A DNA stretch of 64,000 nt from Profundicola sp048268105 (lineage in GTDB: Bacteria > Bacteroidota > Bacteroidia > Flavobacteriales > Weeksellaceae): positions 1-64,000 of the forward strand of contig JBLWWH010000001.1 in NCBI GenBank assembly GCA_048268105.1, in the 5' to 3' direction. This document shows positions 16,437 to 25,897 of this stretch, in pieces. Both the position numbers and the translations under genes were made by a program. The stretch's first letter is position 1. Every line of letters starts with the position of its first letter. Below the pieces are notes generated by a model, which was given only the letters and a program-made list of their open reading frames with translations, was not told where the DNA came from and did no database searches.

Positions 16437-17684
16437 TTAAGAAATAAAGCTAGACAAAAGACTTTTTCTCCATCCTTTCCATTCCCCAAAATCAGATAAA
16501 CTCTCATTATGACAAATGATACAAAAACTTCCGCCCGTTGATTGGATTGTATTTTCGAGTTCTTTTAATTTTTTATATGCTTGATTGGGAGAATACTTTA
16601 AGTAGTTTTTAAAGGTGACATCCATAACACAAAATGGATGAATCTTTAAGTTAGTTTCCTTTTCTTGACTCAAATCATACCAATTAAAACTATGTGCAGT
16701 TCCAGCTCTGAAGCCCAATTGATCAGCAAAGCCCATACTATAATCATCTTGAATTCCATTCTCCAACAAATGATGATAAGTAGAAGGTAAATCGAGTTTG
16801 ATATAATGTTGTCTGGACTTAGAAACAGGTTTCCCTAACACTTGCTCAAGTCTTTCTATTTCTGTATTCAAAATCGAAGCATCTTGATTGGATTGATAAG
16901 AAGGATGTAGACCCACTGATGTCCATTTGTTGGTATTTTGAATTAATTTTTGAAATGCTTTATTCTTAAAATTTAAATTTTTGTCAAACTCAGCATAATC
17001 TCCTACCTGGAAAAAGAAAATAGGTTTATTTGTTTCTTGTTCGAATTTAATTTTTAATTCTTGATAAACATCCCAAGGATCTTTTATGAGATAGAAATAG
17101 CTCAATTTTCTTCGCGCTATCGAAAGTAATTTCAACTTTAAGGCATCGCGTAGATTTGCGCCAATAAAACGCTTAAAACTCTTGTTTTGGTATAAATATG
17201 CTTGATCTATATCTATCGTTAATTGCTTCTTGAATTCCTTTTTCTTAAAACTATAATGAGGATAGTCCTCAAGAATTGAATTTTTTAAATTTTCTATTAA
17301 AACATCTGCCCACGGCAACTCTAACCGATTGGTTTTAAATAAATAAGATGAACTACCTAAGAATCTGTTGTGAGCGTCTCTTTCCTGAACCACATACTCC
17401 TCATATCGCGTAAGCAGAAAGAATATCATGGCAAAACTGTCTAATTCTAAACTTGAAAAGTCAAATAGTTTTAATTCTTTTTCGAACAGTAATTTTTGTG
17501 GCTGAATTTGAATTCCTCCTAAATCCTGATGCGAATAATTGATTTTAGCAGTTTCAATTTGAGTAAATTCATCAATATCTGAGGTTACTTGAAAGGCAAT
17601 ATCCCAAATCGTTGAGATAAAATTCAAAACATAGTTTAACCGTGGAGATTGCTTTGCTGAATAAACCCAAATTTCTTGCTTCAT
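16437..17684 (-). CDS. Polysaccharide-deacetylase-like protein
   Basis: This 415-residue protein has an N-terminal domain (about 1-120) of the kind found fused to NodB-like deacetylases in Bacteroidota (DUF7033-like). A C-terminal barrel follows, with TIDIDQAYLY at the place of the first metal-binding Asp motif, VGLHPSYQSN with the usual His, and HPFCVMDVTFKNY near the end. The metal triad looks partly changed from the canonical form, so activity is uncertain. It begins 1 bp after the radC stop codon and probably shares its transcript. Confidence 0.78.
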   Translation of the reverse strand: MKQEIWVYSAKQSPRLNYVLNFISTIWDIAFQVTSDIDEFTQIETAKINYSHQDLGGIQIQPQKLLFEKELKLFDFSSLELDSFAMIFFLLTRYEEYVVQERDAHNRFLGSSSYLFKTNRLELPWADVLIENLKNSILEDYPHYSFKKKEFKKQLTIDIDQAYLYQNKSFKRFIGANLRDALKLKLLSIARRKLSYFYLIKDPWDVYQELKIKFEQETNKPIFFFQVGDYAEFDKNLNFKNKAFQKLIQNTNKWTSVGLHPSYQSNQDASILNTEIERLEQVLGKPVSKSRQHYIKLDLPSTYHHLLENGIQDDYSMGFADQLGFRAGTAHSFNWYDLSQEKETNLKIHPFCVMDVTFKNYLKYSPNQAYKKLKELENTIQSTGGSFCIICHNESLSDFGEWKGWRKSLLSSFIS

Positions 17685-17685
17685 T

Positions 17686-18387
17686 TTACATTTTGTTCTC
17701 GTCGCGAAAACTAAAATAGTCTTTTTGCGTCACAATTAAATGGTCTAATACCGCCACATCCAAAATTTGCCCACATTCTACTAACTTTTTTGTCAGCCTA
17801 ATGTCTTGTTCACTCGGTCTTATGTTGCCGCTTGGGTGATTGTGTGCCACAATGATAGCCGTTGAAAATTTTTCTAATGCTGTTCTAAAAATCAATCGAG
17901 GATCTGCTAAGGTATAGCTGATTCCGCCTGAGCTAACTCTTTCAATAGATATTACTTTATTCGCTTGATTTAAGAACATAACCCAAAATTCCTCAACGTT
18001 TAAATCTGCTAAATGAGGTCTAAGTACATCAAAAACTTCTGAACTACTGGTAACTTTGGGCTTTTCTAATGCGAATTGTAAAGCTTTTCGATTTCCGATT
18101 TCTAGTGCCGTAATAATACTGATGGCTTTGGCCTCGCCAATACCTTTATAGTTCATTAATTGTTTTAGGCTCAAACGAGATAATTCATGCCAATTATTTT
18201 GAACATCATTCAAGATACGTTTGGCTAAATCTACAGCGGTTTCTTCTTTGTTTCCGCTTCCCATTATGATCGCCAAAAGCTCGGCATCCGATAATGAGGC
18301 TTTTCCTTTAAGCATTAATTTTTCGCGGGGACGATCATCTTCAGCCCAATTCTTGAGGCTTTTGTTATGCTGATATAATTTAGACAC
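17686..18387 (-). CDS. radC: RadC-family JAB/MPN domain protein
   Basis: This 233-residue protein has an N-terminal helix-hairpin-helix region (MNYKGIGEAKAISIITALEIG) and a C-terminal JAMM metalloprotease-type motif HNHPSGNIRPSEQD. The start is a GTG at 18387, giving the usual opening SLKNWAEDDRPREKL. An ATG two bases upstream is out of frame. The family was once tied to DNA repair, but its biochemical role is unsettled. Confidence 0.93.
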   Translation of the reverse strand: MSKLYQHNKSLKNWAEDDRPREKLMLKGKASLSDAELLAIIMGSGNKEETAVDLAKRILNDVQNNWHELSRLSLKQLMNYKGIGEAKAISIITALEIGNRKALQFALEKPKVTSSSEVFDVLRPHLADLNVEEFWVMFLNQANKVISIERVSSGGISYTLADPRLIFRTALEKFSTAIIVAHNHPSGNIRPSEQDIRLTKKLVECGQILDVAVLDHLIVTQKDYFSFRDENKM

Positions 18388-18471
18388 ATCTTGAGTTTAA
18401 ACTTAAAACTAATTGGGCACAAAATGTACTATAACATTTTTAAAATAAGCATTCCTACCTAGGTTTGTAGG

Positions 18472-19098
18472 CTATTCCACCTTCACTTTTCCAACAGCAT
18501 TCTTCCAAAGTTGATAACCTTGTATAGCTAAGATAAGAAAAATAATGAATTGTATTCCGGTGAAGCCCAATCCCTTGACAAAATACAAAGGAGCTGAAAT
18601 TATATTTGTAATGATCCAACCTAGCCAATTCTCTACTTTCTTTTTGGCCATCAACCACATAGATCCAAATGCCAATCCAGTAGTTAAAACATCGAAATAG
18701 TTAGTCCAATCCTCGAATTTATCAAAGTATATATAAATTCCAATCACAAAAGCCATGGTAAATAAGAAGATGCCTATCGTCCAAAGCCAGTCTTTGGTTT
18801 GGGCCCAAGAAATTTTTAGTTGATCTTCTTGAGCTAGATTCGACCATAAAACCCAACCATAGACACTCATGCTCGTGTAGTAAATATTTATGGTAAAATC
18901 ACCTATATAACCTACCACATAAGTGATATAAATATAAATTCCTGTGCTAATAATTCCCGTAGGGAAAACCCAAATATTCCCTCTCTTTGCAAATATTACA
19001 CTTAAAACACCAAAAAATACGGCCGTGATTTCTAATAACACATCTAATGTAGTTGCCTCAGCATAAGGCTTTAAAAAGAAATCAATAACTTCCTGCAT
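18472..19098 (-). CDS. pnuC: Nicotinamide riboside transporter PnuC
   Basis: This 208-residue membrane protein has about seven helices and the PnuC features FPTGIISTGIYIYITY, STSMSVYGWVLW-like and WLGWIITNIISAPLYFVKGL. It takes up nicotinamide riboside for NAD synthesis. It starts 4 bp after the GH3 gene stop codon in an apparent operon of M23 peptidase, GH3 and pnuC. No thiamine riboswitch was seen, so thiamine transport is less likely. Confidence 0.9.
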   Translation of the reverse strand: MQEVIDFFLKPYAEATTLDVLLEITAVFFGVLSVIFAKRGNIWVFPTGIISTGIYIYITYVVGYIGDFTINIYYTSMSVYGWVLWSNLAQEDQLKISWAQTKDWLWTIGIFLFTMAFVIGIYIYFDKFEDWTNYFDVLTTGLAFGSMWLMAKKKVENWLGWIITNIISAPLYFVKGLGFTGIQFIIFLILAIQGYQLWKNAVGKVKVE

Positions 19099-19102
19099 TC
19101 TA

Positions 19103-20590
19103 TTATTTTATATAAGGTTGAAGCCCATTGGCAATTTTTCGATCATTAGCTAAGCGTGGTAATTTGAATTGCCCTCCCAATTTACCTTGAGATTTCATAT
19201 ATAAATTAAATCCATTGTCTTGTATGAATGTAATCTCTAAAGGTCTCAAAACCTTTCCATCAATCAAATCAAAATAATACGGGTTTTGGCTCTGAACTTG
19301 TTGATCGAGTTCATTTTTAAATTTTTCTAAGTCTTCTGGTACTTCTTTAAACTCAATAAACCATTCATGATAAGGTAATCCCTTCGTTGGGTTAACTTGT
19401 GGCGCGATATGGAATTCTGATACCGTAGCATTATACTTATCTAATGTATTTTTTAAAGCATTCTCAACTTCTTGAGCAATTACATGCTCTCCAAATGCAG
19501 AGGTGTAATGTTTAATTCTGCCAGTGACAACAATTCTATACGGCTCTAGTGAAGTAAATTTAACGGTATCACCAATGCTATAGGACCACAATCCAGCATT
19601 GGTTGTCAATATAACGGCATAATTCGTATCTAATTCTACTTCGCCAATGTTCAATCTTTGGGCATCTGGTTTACCAAAATCTTCCACCGGAACGAATTCA
19701 TAGAAAATACCATGATTTAAGAGCAGTAATAAATCTTCCCGACCCAATTGATCCTGATAAGCTATAAACCCCTCAGACGCTGGATAAGTTTGTATTACGT
19801 CAACTTTTTTACCGAGGTACTGATTCATCTTATCTCGATAAGGCTCATAGTTTACGCCGCCGGTCACGATGAGTTGAAGATTAGGGAAAATTTCGCCAAT
19901 TTTCTTTCCTGTTCTTTCTTGTAATTTTTCGAAATACATCAAAATCCAAGGTGGTATCCCTCCAATCACCGTCAAATTCTCGGTCATGGTTTCTTCGACA
20001 ATGGCATCTACTTTCTCTTCCCACTGCGCTATGCAGTTTGTATCCCAAGATGGCATTCTATTTTTTTGTAAATAAGACGGAACATAATGTGCCACAATCC
20101 CCGAAAGACGACCCATTTTGATGCCATTTTCTTCCTCTAATACAGGACTGCCTTGTAGGAAAATCATCTTACCATTTACAAAATCGGCATTTTTGGAGTT
20201 TACGATGTAGTTTAATAATGCATTTCTAGCGGCTTTAATGTGATAAGGTAAGGAATCTTTGGTAATCGGAATGTATTTGGCGCCTGAAGTTGTTCCAGAG
20301 GTTTTTGCAAAATAAGAGGGTTTTTTGGGCCAAAGAATATCTGAATCACCTTCTCTAACTTGATCTATATAAGGCTTTAAATCTTCGTAATCTTGAATAC
20401 TAACAGCCTTTTTATAATCTAGATGAGAGTTAATAGTTTCAAAATTATGATTCTTACCAAATTTTGTATTTATTGCTGTATTCACAAGATTCAATAGTAA
20501 TTTTTCTTGCGCATCTACAGCATTTGTTATCCAAGCTTGCTCTTGCTTAGAGATAAATTTAGAAAGTAATTTTGCTAATATGCTCTTCAT
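19103..20590 (-). CDS. GH3-family acyl-adenylating enzyme
   Basis: This 495-residue protein belongs to the GH3 (auxin-responsive promoter) superfamily of ANL-type adenylating enzymes. It carries the nucleotide motifs AKTSGTTSGAKYIPIT and TYPASEGFIAYQD and the C-terminal motif YRIVVTGRIKHYTSAFGEHV. In plants these enzymes join amino acids to hormones. The bacterial substrates are not settled. It is 3 bp downstream of the M23 peptidase gene, but a functional link is not evident. Confidence 0.9.
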   Translation of the reverse strand: MKSILAKLLSKFISKQEQAWITNAVDAQEKLLLNLVNTAINTKFGKNHNFETINSHLDYKKAVSIQDYEDLKPYIDQVREGDSDILWPKKPSYFAKTSGTTSGAKYIPITKDSLPYHIKAARNALLNYIVNSKNADFVNGKMIFLQGSPVLEEENGIKMGRLSGIVAHYVPSYLQKNRMPSWDTNCIAQWEEKVDAIVEETMTENLTVIGGIPPWILMYFEKLQERTGKKIGEIFPNLQLIVTGGVNYEPYRDKMNQYLGKKVDVIQTYPASEGFIAYQDQLGREDLLLLLNHGIFYEFVPVEDFGKPDAQRLNIGEVELDTNYAVILTTNAGLWSYSIGDTVKFTSLEPYRIVVTGRIKHYTSAFGEHVIAQEVENALKNTLDKYNATVSEFHIAPQVNPTKGLPYHEWFIEFKEVPEDLEKFKNELDQQVQSQNPYYFDLIDGKVLRPLEITFIQDNGFNLYMKSQGKLGGQFKLPRLANDRKIANGLQPYIK

Positions 20591-20593
20591 AAT

Positions 20594-21460
20594 TTAAAAC
20601 TCTATATAGTCTTCTGCATCTACGGCATGACCTTGAATCCACAACTCAAAATGCAAATGTGGCCCGGTTGTTAATTCTCCTGTGTTTCCTACAGAGGCTA
20701 TTACATCCCCTTTACCTACTTCATCCCCTACTTCTTTAAAGACCTTTGCACAATGTTTATACATGGTCATTACGTCATTATCGTGCTTTAAGATTAATGT
20801 ATTCCCTGTATCGGGATTCCAGCCCGAAAACACTACGATTCCTTTGGTTACGGCTTTAACGCTTTCCCCAATTGGCGCAGCAATATCGGTTGCTAAATGA
20901 TTTTCACTGATACTATATTTTCCGGTTATGATTCCACGAACAGGCGGATAAAAAGTGGCTAAGCTATTGCTGCTGCTTGTATTTTTTAATGACTCCAACT
21001 CTTCTTGCGCAATTTGAGCTCTAAACAAAGAATCTTCTGCGCTCGCTTTCAGACTTTTATCATCAACTAACACAGGTGTTCTCTTCGACATTAAGCTATC
21101 TACTTCGGCTGCTTTAAGATCACCCGCAACTACTTTCTGTAAATGTTCTAAAAAAAGGTTATTCCGACTTAAGGTATCCTCTATCGCAATGATTTTTTCA
21201 TTTAATCTTAAAATCTCCTTTTGAGACTTAACCTGATCAAATGTAATCGTTTCATCCACAAAATAAGATTTCATTGGCGAATATTTAAGCACTACATAGG
21301 CCAAACCAAATAATAGCGTGGTAAGAAAGGCGAATATCAAAAGTAGATTTAATATGGTAATACGCATAGAAAATTTAGATTCTCGCGTACTATCATCTAC
21401 TAGCATCCATCTATAATGATGTATAAGTCTAGATTTTATATTCTTTTTCTTCTTCGCCAT
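20594..21460 (-). CDS. M23-family (LytM) peptidase with membrane anchor
   Basis: This 288-residue protein has one membrane segment (about residues 29-50), a coiled-coil stalk (about 75-110) and a C-terminal LytM domain. The zinc ligands are in HLATDIAAP and HLHFELW. It would act in the periplasm on peptidoglycan cross-links or as a regulator of such enzymes. It is the first gene of the M23, GH3, pnuC set and follows a perfect -7 element. Confidence 0.93.
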   Translation of the reverse strand: MAKKKKNIKSRLIHHYRWMLVDDSTRESKFSMRITILNLLLIFAFLTTLLFGLAYVVLKYSPMKSYFVDETITFDQVKSQKEILRLNEKIIAIEDTLSRNNLFLEHLQKVVAGDLKAAEVDSLMSKRTPVLVDDKSLKASAEDSLFRAQIAQEELESLKNTSSSNSLATFYPPVRGIITGKYSISENHLATDIAAPIGESVKAVTKGIVVFSGWNPDTGNTLILKHDNDVMTMYKHCAKVFKEVGDEVGKGDVIASVGNTGELTTGPHLHFELWIQGHAVDAEDYIEF

Positions 21461-21470
21461 TAATAAGTTA

Positions 21471-21478
21471 CAAATATA
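21471..21478 (-). promoter_or_regulatory. -7 element for the M23 peptidase operon
   Basis: The minus strand reads TATATTTG, a perfect TAnnTTTG, 10 bp before the ATG, which predicts a leader of only about 5 nt. Confidence 0.6.
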
Positions 21479-21572
21479 GAAAAACGCTTTTGAAACCTGA
21501 TCAGAATAAATTTATACAGAGAAAATAAACTTAATAGCTTAAAAACAATCGGGAAATTTTGAATTTTTTGGC

Positions 21573-21604
21573 AAAAAAAAACCACTTTCGAAAAAGTGGT
21601 TTTA
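21573..21604 (-). terminator. Terminator of the exbB/exbD cluster
   Basis: On the minus strand AAAACCACTTT pairs with AAAGTGGTTTT around a short loop, followed by nine T. It lies directly downstream of the last exbD gene. Confidence 0.85.
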
Positions 21605-21626
21605 TTTTATAATTATGATAATCAAC

Positions 21627-22112
21627 TTACTCTACGGTAGGATCTCCTTCGATACCGGCATAACTTACGTTGAACTGTTGTGCATAACTCAACTGTTCTT
21701 TGATCGCTTGAACAAATCCTACTTTAGCAGTTTTGTCAATTGTCATTTGCGTGGTTAAACCATAATCCATTAAATCCTGACCACTTTTCTTACCAGCTTC
21801 ATCACCAATCCATCCTCTAATATCGCTTACTTGAGCAGGTTTGTCATTTAATAACAACATATAATCCTGTGGATATTTATTTTTATCTCTTGGTATTCCG
21901 ATATATAGATAAGCAATCATATCTTTTTTAACAATATCCGTTAATTCAGATGCTTTTGCTGGCTCTAATTTCACGTATTTATCATATTCACTTGGCTTAA
22001 TTGCAGAAGCAATTAAGAAGAAGAATAATAGCATAAAAACGATATCTGGTAAAGCGGCTGTAGAAATCGTTGGAGTTCCGTCACCACCTTCTCGTTGAAA
22101 TTTACGTTTCAT
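21627..22112 (-). CDS. exbD: ExbD/TolR-family biopolymer transport protein (second copy)
   Basis: This 161-residue protein has a short cytoplasmic N-terminus, one membrane helix with the conserved Asp23 (LPDIVFMLLFFFLIAS) and a periplasmic domain ending in KEQLSYAQQFNVSYAGIEGD. ExbD partners ExbB in a proton-driven motor that energises TonB or related systems. It is last in a four-gene cluster and follows another exbD with a 25-bp gap. Confidence 0.92.
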   Translation of the reverse strand: MKRKFQREGGDGTPTISTAALPDIVFMLLFFFLIASAIKPSEYDKYVKLEPAKASELTDIVKKDMIAYLYIGIPRDKNKYPQDYMLLLNDKPAQVSDIRGWIGDEAGKKSGQDLMDYGLTTQMTIDKTAKVGFVQAIKEQLSYAQQFNVSYAGIEGDPTVE

Positions 22113-22137
22113 TTTGTTTTAAATTAAATGATTAATC

Positions 22138-22773
22138 CTACTGATTTGCATCAGTTGGTTTTGGTTCAGCAATAATTTTGGGATATTTAGAATTAGCATC
22201 TGCAATAATTGCATTATCTCCATCTGTTTCAGATTTAGATGGATCTGCTACCACTAAGCTCCAATCTCTATTATAAGTTCTCTGAACGTATTTTGCCTTC
22301 AATTCACTATAAGCAGCTTCGATCTCACCTTGCAGTGCCATATAATCCTCCCAGCTTGTTCCTTTATCGAATTTAACCGATATAACGGCCGAACTAGGAT
22401 GATCTGATAAAAGGGCAGACTTACTACCATCTGGTCCTCCCATACAATAAGTACAAGGATTTCCATCTGCATCTACACCCCCACCATTATCAACATGTTC
22501 CATCACCAATTCCTTGATTTCCTTGATGTTGATTTGGCGAACTTTATCAGGGTCTTCTTTATAAAGAATTTGTCCGAAGGCATTAGCAACAAATTCAATC
22601 GCGTTTTGTTGTTCGATTTTAATCGGTTCTTTTTCGATTGTCAAATCCGGTAATTGACGCTGAACTCCTTCTTGCTTATCCATTGAGGTAGCGATAAGGA
22701 AGAACGTTAATAGCAAGAATGCGATATCTGCTAACGAACTAGCGTTTACTTCGGGTAATTCTTTTCTTGCCAT
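22138..22773 (-). CDS. exbD: ExbD/TolR-family protein with a periplasmic CxxC insert
   Basis: This 211-residue protein has the ExbD helix with Asp16 (LADIAFLLLTFFLIAT). Its periplasmic domain is larger than usual and includes an insert, about residues 95-125, with a CTYC motif (Cys107 and Cys110) in a Gly/Asp-rich loop. A disulfide or metal site is possible. It follows the four-helix membrane protein with a 3-bp gap. The Flavobacteriia often carry two ExbD genes after one ExbB. Confidence 0.9.
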   Translation of the reverse strand: MARKELPEVNASSLADIAFLLLTFFLIATSMDKQEGVQRQLPDLTIEKEPIKIEQQNAIEFVANAFGQILYKEDPDKVRQINIKEIKELVMEHVDNGGGVDADGNPCTYCMGGPDGSKSALLSDHPSSAVISVKFDKGTSWEDYMALQGEIEAAYSELKAKYVQRTYNRDWSLVVADPSKSETDGDNAIIADANSKYPKIIAEPKPTDANQ

Positions 22774-22776
22774 GTT

Positions 22777-23223
22777 TTAACCTTTTAACAATCCTTTAAT
22801 CGTATCCCAAGCTAGGAATACAAGACCTGTTACTAATAATACACCTGTCATAATGATACCTGTACCAATCAATTTAGATTGCATACCGCTCACTGTTTCT
22901 CTTGGCGTGAACACTTCCTCGCTTCCAGAGAAGATAAATCCGATTACTGCTGCTATAACAATGGCACCAGCTACGTATACAGCTTCTTTAACATGCGAGG
23001 GATGTTTCACTAAATCTATCACTTTATAGAAAGCGAAGATAAGTGTCGTAACCACGATTGCGATGATAGACACCCAAATCATATATGTGGTTAGTGGATT
23101 TTCCATCCAGCTTGCCTTGTCTATATCAGCACCGGCAGCATTAGGCGAAAATAACACCCAAACAAAGCCAATCAGTGCTAATGCAGCAAAGACATATAAT
23201 AATATTTTTCCTATACCTTTCAT
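22777..23223 (-). CDS. Four-helix membrane protein of the ExbB/ExbD cluster
   Basis: This 148-residue protein has four membrane segments (about 5-25, 45-67, 80-100 and 120-143) and short loops. No known catalytic motif is present. It always sits between ExbB and the ExbD pair in this layout, so it is inferred to be an accessory part of the proton-driven motor. It starts 19 bp after exbB. Confidence 0.75.
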   Translation of the reverse strand: MKGIGKILLYVFAALALIGFVWVLFSPNAAGADIDKASWMENPLTTYMIWVSIIAIVVTTLIFAFYKVIDLVKHPSHVKEAVYVAGAIVIAAVIGFIFSGSEEVFTPRETVSGMQSKLIGTGIIMTGVLLVTGLVFLAWDTIKGLLKG

Positions 23224-23242
23224 ATTGAAATTTGTTATTTAT

Positions 23243-23989
23243 TTATCTTCTATATTTTACTAGCATATCTACGATAGAAATAGAAGCATCTTCCATTTTG
23301 TTAACGATACTATCGATTTTTGCAGTAATATAGTTATAGAAGACTTGTAGAATAATACCCACAACCAAACCAGCTAATGTAGTTAATAAGGCTACCTGAA
23401 TATTACCCGCCATATCTTGGGCTTGTACAGATCCTGACTTTGCAATATCCTGGAATGCCATAATCATACCTACTACCGTACCCATGAAACCAAGCATTGG
23501 AGCAATCGCAATGAATAATGCAATCCAAGAGATGTTTCTATCTAATTTACCAATTTCAACACCACCATATCCAACGACTGAACGCTCGACATTGTCAAAA
23601 TCTTGTCCTTCTGCTGTTCTTAATAAAGCTTGGTAAGCAATAGAAGCAACAGGACCTTTTGTGTTTCTAGCTAAATCTTTAGCCTCTTCAACACCACCTG
23701 ATTGTAAAGCGCTATCTAAATCAGCAACAAATTTATCTGTATTTACATCAACAGCGTTTAGATATAATATACGCTCAATCGCGAAAGCTAAACCTAGAAT
23801 TAAACAAACCAAAGGTAATGTCATCCAAAGTGGACCTCCACTAACGAAAAATTCTTTTAATACGAAGATGCCTCCTTCACCGCTTTCTACAGGAACGTCA
23901 GCAGCCTGAGTCATTAATACAGCTGCATTTGCTTGGATACTCATCACCGCAAAGCTAGCTAAAGCCAAAATTGAAAATCGTTTTTTCAT
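23243..23989 (-). CDS. exbB: ExbB/TolQ/MotA-family proton channel protein
   Basis: This 248-residue protein has an N-terminal signal-like segment, a first membrane helix near residues 55-75 and the conserved pair of helices with IALFIAIAPMLGFMGTVVGMIMAFQDIA and GNIQVALLTTLAGLVVGIILQVFYNY. This is the ExbB/TolQ signature. Together with the two ExbD proteins it forms the stator of a proton-driven energiser for TonB-type outer-membrane transport or for another envelope machine. tRNA-Ser lies 57 bp upstream on the same strand. Confidence 0.94.
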   Translation of the reverse strand: MKKRFSILALASFAVMSIQANAAVLMTQAADVPVESGEGGIFVLKEFFVSGGPLWMTLPLVCLILGLAFAIERILYLNAVDVNTDKFVADLDSALQSGGVEEAKDLARNTKGPVASIAYQALLRTAEGQDFDNVERSVVGYGGVEIGKLDRNISWIALFIAIAPMLGFMGTVVGMIMAFQDIAKSGSVQAQDMAGNIQVALLTTLAGLVVGIILQVFYNYITAKIDSIVNKMEDASISIVDMLVKYRR

Positions 23990-24046
23990 ATGCTTAATTT
24001 TAATTTTTATTTCAAGTTTTTAATTACCTATTTATTTAATTCTGAG

Positions 24047-24133
24047 CGGAGAGGAAGGGATTCGAACCCTCGATCCGCTTTCGCGAAAACACGCTTTCCA
24101 GGCGTGCGCCTTAAACCGCTCGGCCACCTCTCC
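24047..24133 (-). tRNA. tRNA-Ser (anticodon GGA)
   Basis: The minus strand folds as an 87-nt class II tRNA: the acceptor stem pairs GGAGAGG with CCTCTCC, the D-loop reads GCCGAGCGGTTTAAGGC, the anticodon stem CACGC/GCGTG encloses the anticodon GGA, and a long variable arm precedes the T-arm GAGGGTTCGAATCCCTT. The discriminator base is G, as in serine tRNAs. The 3' CCA is not encoded. Confidence 0.97.
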
Positions 24134-24205
24134 TTTAATTATTTCATCTTTTAATTAGTGGCATTTGATTCAGCCAAATTAAATATTTTTTTTAACTATG
24201 AAAAA

Positions 24206-25237
24206 TTAAATTTCATCTGAGGTGCATTCTCCTCTAATATTTTTCACCAAACTTTTACGAATATCCGTAAAAATTTCCTGGTTACCAAGCACAAACATAG
24301 CTTTTACTACTGCAGATTCCGTTGTCATATCTTTTGCACTCACCGCATCTATATCTACAAAGAGTTGACTGGCCGAGTATAAACCAAGTTCTACAGAACC
24401 ACCTATACATTGTGTCCCTATAATTATAATCAAACCTTCATCTGCTTTTTGCCTTAAGGCTCCGGCAAACTTAGGTCTATCAAAAATATTACCACTTCCG
24501 TAGGCTTCTATAATCAATGCCTTTAAATTTGGAGTATTTAGAATCTGCAATAGGAATGCATCGCTCATTCCTGGAAAAATCTTTAATAAACCCACATCTT
24601 CGCAGAAGCCCGAAATTATATTGAGTTTTGTGTTATTAGAAGCGTATAAGTTTTGTCTATTGACCATCATATGCAAGCCTGACTCCCCTAATTCTGGGTA
24701 ATTTGGAGATTTGAAAGCATCAAAATGTTGTGTGCTCAATTTTGTGGTGCGATTGGCTCGGTATAATTTATACTCAAAATAAATACATACTTCTCTCACC
24801 ACTGGCTCACCATTTCTTTCTAGTGCAGCATAATGTATTGAGCTAATTAAATTTTCTTTGGCATCGGTTCGCAAATCACCGATAGGCAACTGCGATCCTG
24901 TGAAGATGACTGGTTTTTGCAATCCTTCTAGCATGAAGCTTATAGCTGTACCGGTATAGGCCATCGTATCGGTTCCGTGTAATACTACAAAACCATCGAA
25001 TTCATCATAGAATTTATGAATTACATTCGCTATTCTTTTCCAATCATTGGGCGTGATATCTGATGAGTCGATAGGGTCATCAAAGTTTTGAACGGATAAT
25101 TCGGCATCGATTAATGATAATTCTGGAATATTTTCAGAAATATTTTCGAAATCGAAAGCTCTCAAGGAATTTGTTGTATAATCCTTGGTCATTCCAATGG
25201 TACCTCCCGTGTAAATTAATAAGATTTTTTTTCTCAT
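24206..25237 (-). CDS. ansA: L-asparaginase, type I (cytoplasmic)
   Basis: This 343-residue enzyme hydrolyses asparagine to aspartate and ammonia. Both catalytic threonine motifs are present: IYTGGTIGM near the start and VLHGTDTMAYTG about 75 residues further on. There is no signal peptide, which fits the type I enzyme. The ATG at 25237 is chosen because the upstream in-frame TTG at 25249 overlaps the -7 element. Confidence 0.95.
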   Translation of the reverse strand: MRKKILLIYTGGTIGMTKDYTTNSLRAFDFENISENIPELSLIDAELSVQNFDDPIDSSDITPNDWKRIANVIHKFYDEFDGFVVLHGTDTMAYTGTAISFMLEGLQKPVIFTGSQLPIGDLRTDAKENLISSIHYAALERNGEPVVREVCIYFEYKLYRANRTTKLSTQHFDAFKSPNYPELGESGLHMMVNRQNLYASNNTKLNIISGFCEDVGLLKIFPGMSDAFLLQILNTPNLKALIIEAYGSGNIFDRPKFAGALRQKADEGLIIIIGTQCIGGSVELGLYSASQLFVDIDAVSAKDMTTESAVVKAMFVLGNQEIFTDIRKSLVKNIRGECTSDEI

Positions 25238-25246
25238 TTCTTTGGT

Positions 25247-25254
25247 CAAATTTA
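25247..25254 (-). promoter_or_regulatory. -7 element for ansA
   Basis: The minus strand reads TAAATTTG, a perfect TAnnTTTG, 9 bp before the ansA ATG, which predicts a leader of only a few nucleotides. Confidence 0.6.
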
Positions 25255-25361
25255 TATAACTCCCGTGAGTTAAAAAAAAAATTAACTTAATGGCACGATA
25301 TTTTCAGGCAATTACTTGTTCGTAAGAACATTAATATTAACAAAATTAAAAAATTATTATT

Positions 25362-25817
25362 ATGGGATTATTTTCATTTATGAAAAACGCAGGTGAAAAA
25401 CTATTTGGAGGATCTGAATCTGCTGAAGAGAAATCTAAAAAAGTTCAAAATCACTTAGCAAAGTATAACTTCGATCTTTCAGATGTTAAATTATCTGTTG
25501 AAGACGAGGCTGTAACTGTTTCGGGAGAAGCTAAGAACATTGATGAGAAGCAAAGAATTTTAGCTACCGTTGGTAATGTGGAAGGTGTATCTTCTGTAAA
25601 AGATAACTTAACGTTAAAAGAAGCTTTAAAAATTGATATTCCAGACATTTCAAAAACAATGTATACTGTGAAGTCAGGTGACTCTTTATCTAAGATTGCT
25701 AAAGATGTTTACGGTGATGCTAATTCTTATAATAAGATCTTCGAAGCTAACAAACCAATGTTGAGCGACCCAGACAAGATTTATCCAGGACAAGTTTTAT
25801 ATATTCCTCAAGGATAA
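25362..25817 (+). CDS. kbp: BON-LysM protein Kbp (potassium-binding type)
   Basis: This 151-residue protein has a short N-terminal helix (MGLFSFMKNAGEKLFG), a BON domain (about 25-85) and a C-terminal LysM domain (about 98-149, MYTVKSGDSLSKIAKDVYGD...YPGQVLYIPQG). The order and length match the E. coli K+-binding protein Kbp (YgaU). No signal peptide is present, so a cytoplasmic place is likely. A very strong terminator follows. Confidence 0.93.
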   Translation: MGLFSFMKNAGEKLFGGSESAEEKSKKVQNHLAKYNFDLSDVKLSVEDEAVTVSGEAKNIDEKQRILATVGNVEGVSSVKDNLTLKEALKIDIPDISKTMYTVKSGDSLSKIAKDVYGDANSYNKIFEANKPMLSDPDKIYPGQVLYIPQG

Positions 25818-25838
25818 TATTTAACGAGTAGAAAATTT

Positions 25839-25877
25839 AAAATCGCCATTCTAAGCTTAGAATGGCGATTTTTTTTT
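25839..25877 (+). terminator. Intrinsic terminator after kbp
   Basis: AAAATCGCCATTCTAAG and its exact reverse complement are adjacent (25839-25855 and 25856-25872) and run into a stretch of T. The stem is fully symmetric, so it could also stop minus-strand transcription of the small ORF downstream of the sigma factor. Confidence 0.9.
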
Positions 25878-25897
25878 GAATATGAAATCTGAAAAAC

